Shown piece after piece: positions 23,507 through 32,914 of a stretch of 64,000 nt of DNA; position 1 is the first letter of the stretch; every line of letters starts with the position of its first letter. A program made the position numbers and the translations under genes. The notes under the pieces are model-generated. The model was not told where the DNA came from. It saw only the letters and a list, made by a program, of their open reading frames with translations, and made no database searches. The stretch is from Prinsepia uniflora (lineage: Eukaryota; Streptophyta; Magnoliopsida; Rosales; Rosaceae), in NCBI GenBank assembly GCA_032719365.1, contig CM064862.1:58371840-58435839 (forward strand). The letters run 5' to 3'.

Positions 23507-25443
23507 GGTTTGTTATGTTTTATGAATGAAATAAATTAACTAATAATAACTAACTAAGTCGAGTTAGGGTTTCTATCCACCTTTACCAATTATAATTCTG
23601 TTAGATTTCTTTGATTAGATTACTATGCCATGTATCTGAATTAAGTGCCCTGTGTAGGGGTCCGGCTAAGGTTCACCCCACACATATTATCTTCTCTTAG
23701 ATTGCATGTTTAAGTGTGATGTGTCCGCCCTTAAACAACTATTACCGATGGTGCGTGATAATGCATGAAACATAAAGAAGATTTAATGACACTACACTGT
23801 CCCAAGAAAAGTGATTTGCAGACCTAGGAAGTCATGAGTTTAGATTACGGATAAGATTCCCCCTCTTAAACTTGATACCATAAATTACAGGGTGAACACA
23901 AACATCGAGGTGATCCGTCAAGCAATTACATCGAAAATTATACACAAATAAGGGTAGCTAAGCTTATAAGCATAAATTGAGTTCATGAAGCGTAGTAATC
24001 CAAAAAATCCAGGCATTCATAGCAATCATAATCAAGAGCCAGAAATCAAACACGAACTAACATGGCTAGGGCTTCAAGTACCCCTAGCCCTAATTACACT
24101 ACTCAAACATTATTGAAATAAAACAAGCACATAATTAAAAGGTGCACAAATATAAATAAATCAAGAAATAATAAAAGGACAATGATTAAAAGAGATGAAG
24201 GAAAACTCCCTCAAGGTAGACGTGCTGAATTTGAAGATGCTTGAATTATAAAGAGTGCTTGAATTAAATTACAAAACTCTAAACTAAGAACATGGATTGA
24301 AGTACGAATTTTGACAAGAGTTTTGGGGACCTTCAAGAGGTAAATTCGGCCCTCTCAAAAACAATGAGAAAAACATCTATTTATAACCCCAAACACCTGC
24401 CCTAACATCTCCCTCAAAGAAAAGGGAAAACAGCCCCCAAAACAAGGAGGAAAACTCCTTGTTTTTGTGAAAAAACCATAGTTGGCCGTTTTTTTGTATC
24501 CTTCTTGTACAAGGAGTCCCTTTCCTTCCTTCTTTCCACTTCTTGACTTTATCTTTGACTAGGAAATTCATTTAATGTTATCCTAAATCAGATTACATTG
24601 CCCTAAAATAAAGGAAACATGATAAATTGCGGCTAAGGAAGTTAATTAACCCTAGCCATGTACAAGATGGTTTCTTTAATTTCCAAGAAACTTCCTTTTC
24701 CTTATTTCTTGCCTCTTTAACTTCAAGATCTGATTAGGAAATCTTTAGGTCTTCTTATCCAAGTCAATCCATGTAATTCCTCACTGAAAAGGGAAGGAAA
24801 ATTCGTCCAAAGGGCAGCTGCCCCAAATCCTAAAAAGAAGGAACCTTGATAAGGCAAGAAATCCTAGTTTCTTGGGTTCCAAAGAACAAATAAGAACCCT
24901 TCTTTTAATGGATCTTTTGGCCAACTTCCCCGAGCTGGATTCCCAGTGCATAATGTCTGAAATAGCCCACTTAATCTAGGCATGCAAGGCTGGCAAGGCT
25001 GATCCACAAAGTCACACACACACACACACTCCTTGTAGGATTAGGAGTGCCTCTCGACCAAGAAAGGCAAGAACCCCTTTTCTTGGTCAATCTTGATTGT
25101 CTTGACATGTGTTATCACCTCATTGGAACCCCTGGGAGATTATATGAGCTGCTGATCACATCCAATACATTGAAAAAATGCCAATTCACAAGACAAAACC
25201 CGAGAGGCCCTCAATTGGGATTTCAGCTAGGGACCTTAACTTCATTTAGTGCTATTCCTTCATTTTGGCTCGGATTTCCTCCATTCTTTTTGTATTCTCT
25301 TCAGAATTGACTTAAATTTCATAATCTACACATTTCTCACAAAATGGATCATTTTCTCCTATTTTTTGTACAATTATAATCAAAAAATACGTAAAATGGA
25401 TAAGAAATAACATTTGAAATGATGCTTAATTTGTGACTTATCA
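23295..25443 (-). repeat. 5' LTR of the nested Athila/Tat element
   Basis: This 2149 bp LTR runs from TGATAGAG to CTTATCA on the plus strand. It contains a 28-base G run (23481-23508) where the 3' LTR fragment has only four Gs, and a (CA)n stretch near 25014-25030. Confidence 0.75.
23481..23508 (+). repeat. Poly-G tract (28 G)
   Basis: An uninterrupted G run inside the 5' LTR. The equivalent place in the sister LTR (20835-20840) reads GGAGGGG. Confidence 0.9.
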
Positions 25444-25689
25444 GTCTCCGGACCAGATTCCGGAGAGATGAGTCAGACTAGGTCCTAAGATAGAGCCTCC
25501 CAGATGGAGAATTCCTGGGGGAAGACTCGGAGTGAGACCCTGAGTGGTGTGCACACTAGTATATATAGATGAATCGTGACATATATCGGGGAAGTGTTCC
25601 CTAAGGGGCTGTGTGCCCCGAGTTGGAAATTTTCTCGGAAGTGTCGCGGAATGGGTTATACGTATGTCGATACGTATGAGATTTACAGA

Positions 25690-26045
25690 AAGTGATTTGG
25701 GGGCGGAGACCCCGTGTTCCATGTTTTAGAAAGTGATTTGGGGCGGAGACCCTCGTATTTGATATTTTGGGAAATGGTTTGGGGCGGAGACCCCGTATTC
25801 GATGTTTTAGTATTTTACTGAGAAACAGTTTTGGGTTGAGACCCCACGTTTACTGGATTTGGGTAGAGTCCCACTTGTGTTTGATTTGGGCTGAGTTCCC
25901 ATGTATTGATTTACGGGTTTTTGTGATTTCAGGTCAGGTGACCCATAAATGGATTTACGGTTCATGACGGTTTATAGGGATCGACATGAACCCTTGAACA
26001 GTTTTTATGGTTCATGACGGTTTATGGGGGACCGGGCATGAACCC
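25690..26045 (+). repeat. Dyad array 2 of the solo LTR
   Basis: Units are GGGGcggagaCCCC (three), TGGGttgagaCCCCA, TGGGtagagtCCCA, TGGGctgagttCCCA and GGTCAggTGACC. They are followed by two longer units in which GGTTCATG and CATGAACC face each other about 20 bases apart (25961-25993 and 26011-26045). Confidence 0.7.
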
Positions 26046-26401
26046 TTGGAAGGTTTTGAGAATGTTTTCAAACGGTTTTATGAACGTTTTGGCAAATGGT
26101 TTTTGAAATGCATGCATATGCTTTTAGTGAAGGACATAAAAGTCTTCTTATGAAATGTTTTTATTACAATATTATTTTGTCCACTCACAGTTTTCGTGAT
26201 TTTAATGCCCTTCAGGTTGATCTTGGATGCGGGCTGTAGCAGAGAATGAGACATCACACTCATCCTCCTACGATCCTGGCGTACTGTGGAAGCCCCGGTG
26301 AGGGCTAGAGACGAAATTATCCCTGGTCTGACACTTTGTGTCAGACGGGATCAACCGTTCCCCACGTTAATCCCGGGGGAGTTTGGGACAGGTTCCTGAC
26401 A

Positions 26402-26580
26402 TTGCGTCCACGTAGGAAGTTTTAGTCGAAGCTACCACTCATCTACACGGTGTTAGTGAAACCGTCAGTTAGTTTTGGGCAACAGACTTGACGATGTACC
26501 TGGTTCCTATATCAACCTGAGAAAAATGCCTATTCGTGGGGCATTTTCAGATTTGTTTTCCTGTTCATAGGGCATTTAGT
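26402..26580. other. Unassigned flank of the solo LTR
   Basis: It continues the sequence left of 18333. It contains the second TTGCG and no recognisable gene or repeat. Confidence 0.4.
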
Positions 26581-27760
26581 CTAAAAAAACCATATTTCAA
26601 TCCATGAATGTAACACATCCAGTAGCCACATGGAGACACCAGTAGCCTTTATACTTGTCATTGTAGCTAAGAAAAACACAAGGAAGAAAACGAGGATGAA
26701 GTTTGTGAGCAGTGTAATCACCAAGATATGGAAAATTAGATAACCGATAAGGTTTTGAGGGCATGATAAGCAGAGGTCCACCCATAAAATTTGTAATAGG
26801 GTGAGAACCCACTCAAGATGGGAGTATGGAGACGATTAAGATGGTAAATTCGTAGTGCAAATGGCTTGAATCCAAAATGATGAGAGATATTGGTAGTAAT
26901 AAGGAGGGTACGATCCATTTCCAGAGAAATGTTCGTGTTTTCGCTCAACTAAACCATTTTTGTTGGGGTATGTAACGACAAGAAAAGCAATGGATATATC
27001 CTTTTTTGTAAACACCAATTTTTTGAAGGAAGGGGAGTCAAATTCTTTGCGACCATCACTTGAAGTTTTTTTACGATGGTCAAAAATTGATGTTCGACGT
27101 AGATTAAGAAATGTGAGAAGTGAGCGAAGACTTCAAATTTAAGACTTATAGAAAAAATTCAGTTAAATAGAGTAAACTCATCAGCAAACAATACATAATA
27201 ATTAAACCCCGAAACAATGAGATATCCATACATCAGAATGGAATAAATCAAACGGTTTTATTGATAAGTGTGCATTAGGGGAGAACAAAAGTCTCGTAGA
27301 TTTCCCCCAATGCACAATAATTACAAAAAAATAAGAAGATATAAAAACATTAGGACCTAGGATTTTACTAGAAGCCAACATCTGAAGAACTTGAATCGGC
27401 GGATGTCCTAATCGACAATGCCAAATAGAGGAGGATACAGAGGTGGTGATGAGAAAAGCCTATTTGAGTATGGGAAGAATGATGGGAAATAGAGGTTGGT
27501 GTAATGGGGGTAGAGTCCATCTCACACGAACTTTGAAAGAGAATGACAATGGTCTTTAAATTACGAATAACAAATGAGTAGGATAGAAGGTGATGCTAAC
27601 ATGATTGTCATGAGTAAATTGAGCAATAGAAAATAGATTTTTACAAAGGGAGTGTGGAACCCATAATTTACACAATTTCCAAGTTTCCCACGTAATAACA
27701 TTAACGGCTCACAAATACCTACACATTAAATAATGTATTCCTAGCTAAATATATTATTTA
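26581..27760 (-). pseudogene. Decayed Ty1/copia pol (GAG-pre-integrase and integrase region)
   Basis: Fragments in all three minus-strand frames read in copia order. First comes a piece with LFSIAQFTHDNHVSITFYPT, then SSSIWHCRLGHPPIQVLQML, which is the WHxRLGHP signature of the GAG-pre-integrase domain (about 27390). Next is integrase core sequence with NKNGLVERKHEHF (about 26950), and then a C-terminal part with LGDYTAHKLHPRFLPCVFLS and YKGYWCLHVATG (about 26650). Frameshifts and stops separate the pieces, and about 150 bases near 27150-27300 do not fit. Reverse transcriptase and LTRs are absent. The element is long dead. It is cut at its upstream end by the LTR-like sequence starting at 27784. 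Confidence 0.8.
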
Positions 27761-27783
27761 ATCGGACTAAAGCCTTGCTAATA

Positions 27784-27889
27784 TGTGACACACCCCGACC
27801 CGAAAAGTCCATTTATGGATCAAAGGTCGAGGAGTGCTGACCGACATCTGGACAATGACGTCCAGATGACGAAGCTATTTCTATTAAAA
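27784..27889 (+). repeat. Start of an old LTR (TGTGACACACCCC), cut by the CACTA element
   Basis: TGTGACACACCCCGACCCG is a common type of plant gypsy LTR beginning. The sequence resumes after the CACTA element at 32731 (CGAGCATTTTGGATGAAAAC). How far it extends is uncertain. Confidence 0.45.
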
Positions 27890-27899
27890 CACTAGGCCA

Positions 27900-28215
27900 C
27901 TTTTGGTCTTAGATGATAGTAAAAAACTGTTATCTGATTGAAAGAAGAAAAAAATGTTGTTTATGTGATTGTCATCTATTTGAATGAAATCAGACGACAC
28001 TTATTAACTATCGTCTATTATACAAATAGACAACAATTTTTCCCACAAACTGCTATCTGATAGCCTAATAGAAAAACTGTTGTCTATGCGTGTAAAAAAT
28101 TGTTGTCTGATGGTGCATCAGACAACAGTTTTTCTGTAATGTAGACAACAGTTTTTTTGTTTAGATGTTGAGTGATATACTTTTAGACAATAGTTTTATA
28201 TTAATAAGACAAATT
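27900..28215. repeat. Left subterminal repeats of the CACTA element
   Basis: Variants of GACAACAGTTTTT and its complement (AAAAACTGTTGTCT) occur about ten times in both orientations, for example near 28010, 28070 and 28120. Such repeats bind the element's own proteins in En/Spm. Confidence 0.7.
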
Positions 28216-30660
28216 GTATTCTCATACACATCCCACTTAACGTGAACATAAATTTATTAAAATAAAAAATCGATTCAATTTAAACCGTTATTAACGAGTA
28301 GCATACAAATTGTAGAAGATAACTGCAAAAATATAATCAAGTAGCATAAAAATTGTTATCATTCAAGTATTAGTTGTATTACAATAGCACAAAAGCTCAT
28401 TCCACTTCATGATATACTAGAACATGGTAAAATAACAACTTATAACAAACAAAACAGCTCTCTTAATATTCTTCATGAATGCATACCCCTAAGTCATTTA
28501 TGCAAACATCTTGTGATATTCCATTCTTTGAGACTTTTTCCGACAATGTTAACGGATCATACTAAAAATGTAATGCTTCAATCTCCCTCCAAAAATCTTC
28601 ACTCAAGCCTAAAATAAAATTTACAGAACAATTAATATAAGTATTAACACTTAAAGAATATTGTTAGATTGTGAACAATTTGCCTTAAAAATTGTAATAC
28701 TTTTGTTAATCAACAAGAGGCTCATACACCAAACATGGTAATGTCCCTTAAAAATAACATACAAAAACTCAATAATCGAGTCTTTTCAAAGAAACTAAGA
28801 CCAACGATTTCCTAAAAAAATTCAATCACTTGCCTCAAAATCATTTCATGTAGAATCAAACATACATATGTATTTACCGTATTGAAGATCATATAACAAT
28901 AGATGAGAAGTTTCAACAGATGTAATGTGCAACAAGGGATCTTTTCCATTCATGTGACATGGATGGGAGTAAAGGGATACAATTCAATGAATTAATTGTT
29001 TTTATATGTCTAATCTATCTATTAAAGAAACCTTCATCCTCTCATTCGGTATTCCTCAACAAATTCTATTCTCATCATCAGTCAATCTCATTAGTTTTCC
29101 AAGCCTAATGCTAGTGATTGAGGTAAATGTCAATCAATTTTCTAGCATAAATAGATTGATTTGTGGTTGTTGAAATCACAAAGCACAACAAAGAATTGAT
29201 GTTATAATGAGACAATGCATGGAAATCCAGATATCTAAATAGAAGAAATAATCTGACCTTAAAACCAAGCAATCCTTTTGAACAATTCCGGAAACTGCAA
29301 TAAAAAATAGTAAATAAATATTACCAAAACTTGAACTAAACATAGATAATTTTTGAGCTTGAATATACAAACAATTATGGCTACTTGTGTTAGAGTATTG
29401 CTATAATACAGTTAATTATTATAATACATTTTTCCTGCTGAAATTTGAGATGGGATGAGAAATAGCTATGAAGAGAATTTAAAAAAAAAAAAAATTAGGG
29501 CAAGGAGTATTGGAGTTTGAGAATGAAACATAAGAAGTTTATATGTTCCAAATAAAGGCAGGTGGTGATGATTGATTTTTATTTAATGCTATATATGTTT
29601 TGGCCAGCTACAGCAAAAAATATGCAATGGTTTCTCCTGAGACTCATGTTGCTAGTGAATTATCTAATGCTCTTAGTGAAAGTTCTAACAACTGAGACAT
29701 ACAACTACACAGCTACATTATCATCAAGCACAACCAGTAACACGATTCATTAATTTTCTGCATGAAAAGTCTAACTACATATAGCAATTAGCAATGGCCA
29801 TCATTTGAATTAGACACCCATCAATTTTCATACAGTTATCTACCTCAAAGCATTAATCAGGTCAAGAATCAATTTTAAATCCTTCTTATGCGAACAATGT
29901 AGAATGTTTACATCCCATTTTGGAGCAATCACAAATGTGATCAATGAAACCTACATTAAAGATCTTTTTTAATCTTCCTATATATGCTAACAAATGAAAG
30001 GAAACCTAAATCCATAATGATCTCATTCAATTGTGAGCAATCACTATATGCACTTAGAACCCCATGATCTTTCTCAATAATAATTCTATCAACGCTATTC
30101 AATATAATGCATTATCTTAGCAAGACTATAACTCCAATCACTATAACACATCGATATAAAATAATGAAATTTATAGGAACACTCCAACTCAAAGTTGAAG
30201 TATAACACAATGAACCCATAAGGAAAATCTGTATCTACAGTACAAAAACATAACAAGTTGACTCCATAGAAAAACGAATATCATTTAAATAACCACAATA
30301 TCAGTTTCCCACGCATCGAATATTATGGCCAAAACCTATAAAACAACATAGGTCTCATTCAAAATCCTACATGTCAAACAAAATAATGGACTACTTTTTA
30401 TTTAGTCAACAACATTCATTCTAACTTTAATTTTGCTACTATTAACTCTCTTATTGTCTCCTTTACATTCCAAACATATGAATTCATCTACTACTTTCTT
30501 CTCTGCGCTGGACAAATACAGAAAGAGCAATGCTATTAGATTGGAATAATGCTCTCCAAATTCTTTGCCTGTCAGACAATTCAGACAATTCTAAAAGAAA
30601 TTTAAACATTCAAGTATGAAACAATGCAGATTTTGCAGTAATATTCAATAAAATAGTTTT
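28216..30660. other. CACTA interior, mostly unassigned AT-rich sequence
   Basis: No gene was recognised. A minus-strand stretch near 28500-28615 looks exon-like: acceptor TTTTAG, then GLSEDFWREIEALHF before a stop. Another exon-like stretch lies near 30540-30595. Neither could be assigned. Confidence 0.35.
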
Positions 30661-30662
30661 AC

Positions 30663-30764
30663 CTTTGCTCTATTAAAGAATGACACGAAGTCATCATCCG
30701 TCAGATGCCCAATACACCACTGAACCCATATAATATCATACCTTCCTGCTTCTGGTGTTAATTC
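30663..30764 (-). pseudogene. Captured exon of an alpha-N-terminal protein methyltransferase gene
   Basis: On the minus strand this 102-base segment reads ELTPEAGRYDIIWVQW and then CIGHLTDDDFVSFFNRAK without a stop. It is bordered by TTTTAG upstream and GTAAAA downstream, exactly a plant exon with its splice sites. The phrase RYDxIWxQWxIGHLTDxD is the conserved core of the NTM1/METTL11 family, which methylates the N-terminus of proteins after the initiator Met is removed. The neighbouring exons that would carry the SAM-binding part are not recognisable nearby. It is therefore a single captured exon, not a working gene. A transcript of the element could still splice it. Confidence 0.72.
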
Positions 30765-31018
30765 CTAAAATGAAGGAAAAAATGGTCATGATGTTTGCAA
30801 ATAAATCAGAAAGAGTAAGAGAGGGATATTATGAAACTACAAACAATTTTTATGTCAAGCCTACATATGCTAATGTTTAGCTAATATCTTTGTACTTGAG
30901 TATATTACCTGAAGACTGTATGAGGTTACTTTAACCACAAATCAACAAATTTAATAAGGTAAAGCAGCTCGGAAAGAAATAAAAACAGAGAGATAGCTTG
31001 TGTACCAAGAACAATAAG

Positions 31019-31143
31019 ATGGCGTTGGCCATTTGCAACCCCAGCTCATTTCCTTTCCTTCGTATGAGGTCCAAGTTCAATATTCAGTCCAGTCATGTTC
31101 TATGTCACCTAAGAAGACTGTATGAGGTCCAACTTCCAAAGCT
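31019..31143 (+). other. Short open frame of unknown origin in the CACTA element
   Basis: ATG opens about 41 codons beginning MALAICNPSSFPFLRMRSKF, with the look of an organelle-targeting start (small, hydroxylated and basic residues, no acidic ones early). It may be the first exon of another captured gene. It could equally be chance. Confidence 0.2.
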
Positions 31144-31696
31144 ATGAATGGATGCTTACAAATTTTTCATATCCTAGTCTATGAATGGTTGCTCAACCAC
31201 TACTTGTAAATGTTAATTTTAACTTCACATTACAAATCTATGTGACTCTATGATTGGGACCTCCCTCAAGACTTGTAGGCTGAAGGTGAAGGAGGGAAAC
31301 GAATTCCCTAGAGAGTCCAGACCATTTTTGTTTCTTTCTCTAGGCTTTAAGTTTCCAGTGAGAGATCAAAGTCGATCGAAGAAACTCTATCAATCTAGAA
31401 GCAGAGAGAGCCCTTTTGCTCGAGTTCCGAAGATCGACGTCTCAGGAGAAGCGTGAGTGAGTGACGCAACACAAAATAACTCAATTAAAGCACCAAATGA
31501 GAGGCACCAATCAAATTGTAGAATCTATTATCTTGCATTACGTACAACCCAAAAATCCTTGAATCTCCACTCAAACAAAGCCTAGCACTCATAGTAACGA
31601 TCACAATCTAACATTTATCAAGCACACACAAAAAATGAAGAAAATGAGAAAGACCCAGATCATAAAGAAGCACAAAAAGCAAGAAAGCAGACCAAC

Positions 31697-31895
31697 CTTT
31701 CTTGGCCAGCAGTGTCCCAAATCTGGGCCTTGATGACCTTGCCATCCACATCCGAGCTCCGAGTGGCGAACTCGACCCCGATGGTGGATATAAGTAGATA
31801 TCAGTAATGTTCGTAGAACCAATTGTTGTCATAATCTCGTTCTCATCAATAGGTGTCTCCTTCCTTGGCTTCTCAACTCTCCGGTACCGATCCAT
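31697..31895 (-). pseudogene. Chimeric captured fragment: Alba protein start joined to a Rab11-type GTPase exon
   Basis: On the minus strand the ATG at 31895 starts MDRYRRVEKPRKETPIDENEI, the N-terminus typical of the longer plant Alba DNA/RNA-binding proteins. It is followed directly by TTIGSTNITDI, which matches a segment that in those proteins lies much further along (GSTDITD), so a middle part is missing. Within a few bases the sequence turns into a Rab11/RabA small-GTPase exon, read one frame over: TIGVEFATRSSDVDGK, then IKAQIWDTAGQER. It has the effector-loop and WDTAGQE (switch II, G3) motifs and a donor-like GT after the codon of the final Arg. The two gene pieces share no continuous frame across the join. 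This is transposon-made chimeric sequence and not a functional gene. Confidence 0.75.
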
Positions 31896-32559
31896 CTTTT
31901 CCGCGCTACAATTTTTCAAAAACAGAGAACAATTCTTATATCCAAAAACAAAACAAAAAAAAATGAAAACCAGGCCTCACAAATAGCATAGGCTATGTAA
32001 AAATCACAGAAAAAATGAAAGGAGAAGAAATAAAAAGGAATCAAGCGTAACCAAAACATTTCTTGAAAACCAAACACAAAATAAGCCGTGAAGGCGGAAA
32101 TAATAGAGAGGAAGATAAGGTTGGATCTGATTGAGAAGTAGGGAAACATACCGGTGGTGGTGGTGTTCAAAAAGGGATAAATAGCGCTCCAAAGAACAAA
32201 AAGATCCCTCTTCTACGACTTTGTTTTTCTTATACGGTCTAATTCACACACTAGGAATGGCCTCTTGCACCCCACAAGCCAAACCTAGCCTCTTCGACCC
32301 CCTTCGACCCTAAAAACCATAGCAGAGATGTCGACCCCGTTCAAGTCTTCAACCCTCTTCGACCCATTCTGAAATTTAGTCGCTGCTTTCAAGCCTTGGA
32401 AATTTTGTTTTTAAAAGCCACAGTAATTCGCTATAGTAGTACATCGTGTGTTTCTTATTTTTCCTTTGCCGCTTTCAGCTTGAAAGGAAAATCTTCATTC
32501 TCACATCATATATTTTCAGAATAGACGACTGAAAAATTATAGTCTTTATATTTTCCACT

Positions 32560-32715
32560 TATAATACATAATCATAATAGACAACAATTTTAAAAAAAAA
32601 ATATTGTTGTCTTTCTATTATAATAGATGATAGTTTTAATTTAAACTGATATTTTTAAAATAAGATGATAGTTTTAACATAAACTGTCGTCTATTTTGTG
32701 TCATCTAAGCACATA
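32560..32715. repeat. Right subterminal repeats of the CACTA element
   Basis: GACAACAATTTT, ATTGTTGTCT, GATGATAGTTTTAA and AACTGTCGTCTA recur, the same family as on the left side. Confidence 0.65.
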
Positions 32716-32730
32716 AATGACATAGTGAAA

Positions 32731-32914
32731 CGAGCATTTTGGATGAAAACCGATCTTTATTTCACCCAACAGCGAAAGCTCAGAGCATGGACGAAAATAA
32801 TTGATGATCATATACTACAACTTTACCTGCCAATACCCAATTGTTTCATCAGCTTCACTCTGTGCCTTAAAGTGAGTTGTCAGAGCTACATCCAAACTCC
32901 TTGAAATACGTGTG
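32731..32914 (+). repeat. Old LTR-like sequence between the CACTA element and a solo LTR
   Basis: This probably continues 27784-27889 (GATCTTTATTTCACCCAACAG). It is interrupted on its right by the solo LTR, as shown by the GTGTG duplication. Confidence 0.4.

Larger units (their letters stand above)
20648..25443 (-). mobile_element. Nested Athila/Tat-type element, 3' LTR mostly deleted
   Basis: The terminal sequence TGATAGAGATTTTACC occurs at 20648 and again at 23295, and the right end is ..GTGACTTATCA at 25443. Just left of the second copy the minus strand reads TGACGCCGTTGTCGGGGA, two changes from the tRNA-Asp primer site used by Athila-type elements (TGGCGCCGTTGCCGGGGA). The order is therefore 3' LTR fragment 20648-21012, internal 21013-23294, 5' LTR 23295-25443. 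The flanks (GTCCC and GTCTC) form an imperfect duplication in the sequence GTGGTCCCGGA. No gag or pol was found, so the copy is non-autonomous or decayed. Confidence 0.78.
18333..26401 (+). mobile_element. Ty3/gypsy solo LTR (interrupted by a nested Athila/Tat element)
   Basis: The LTR starts TGTAACGACCCC at 18333 and ends GGTTCCTGACA at 26401. The five bases on each side are TTGCG (18328-18332 and 26402-26406), a clean target-site duplication, so this is a solo LTR left after LTR-LTR recombination. Without the nested insertion at 20648-25443 it is about 3.27 kb. It is related to the LTR at 51035-61640 but in the opposite orientation. It contains the doubled TGACG/TTGAC module (18475-18800), a CGCG-rich patch (19450-19515) and two dyad arrays. 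Confidence 0.88.
27890..32727. mobile_element. CACTA (En/Spm-type) transposon carrying captured gene fragments
   Basis: The left end is CACTAGGCCACTTTTGG and the right end is ..CATAAATGACATAGTG. Reverse-complemented, the two ends match over about 25 bases (CTTAGATGA is shared just inside). Three bases AAA flank both ends (27887-27889 and 32728-32730), the duplication size of CACTA elements. Both ends carry many short subterminal repeats. No transposase (TNPD/TNP2-like) frame was seen in the 4838 bp, so this copy is non-autonomous. Its interior holds exon-sized pieces of host genes, all on the minus strand: an N-terminal methyltransferase exon and an Alba-Rab chimera. Capture of host sequence is known for plant CACTA elements. 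Confidence 0.82.
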
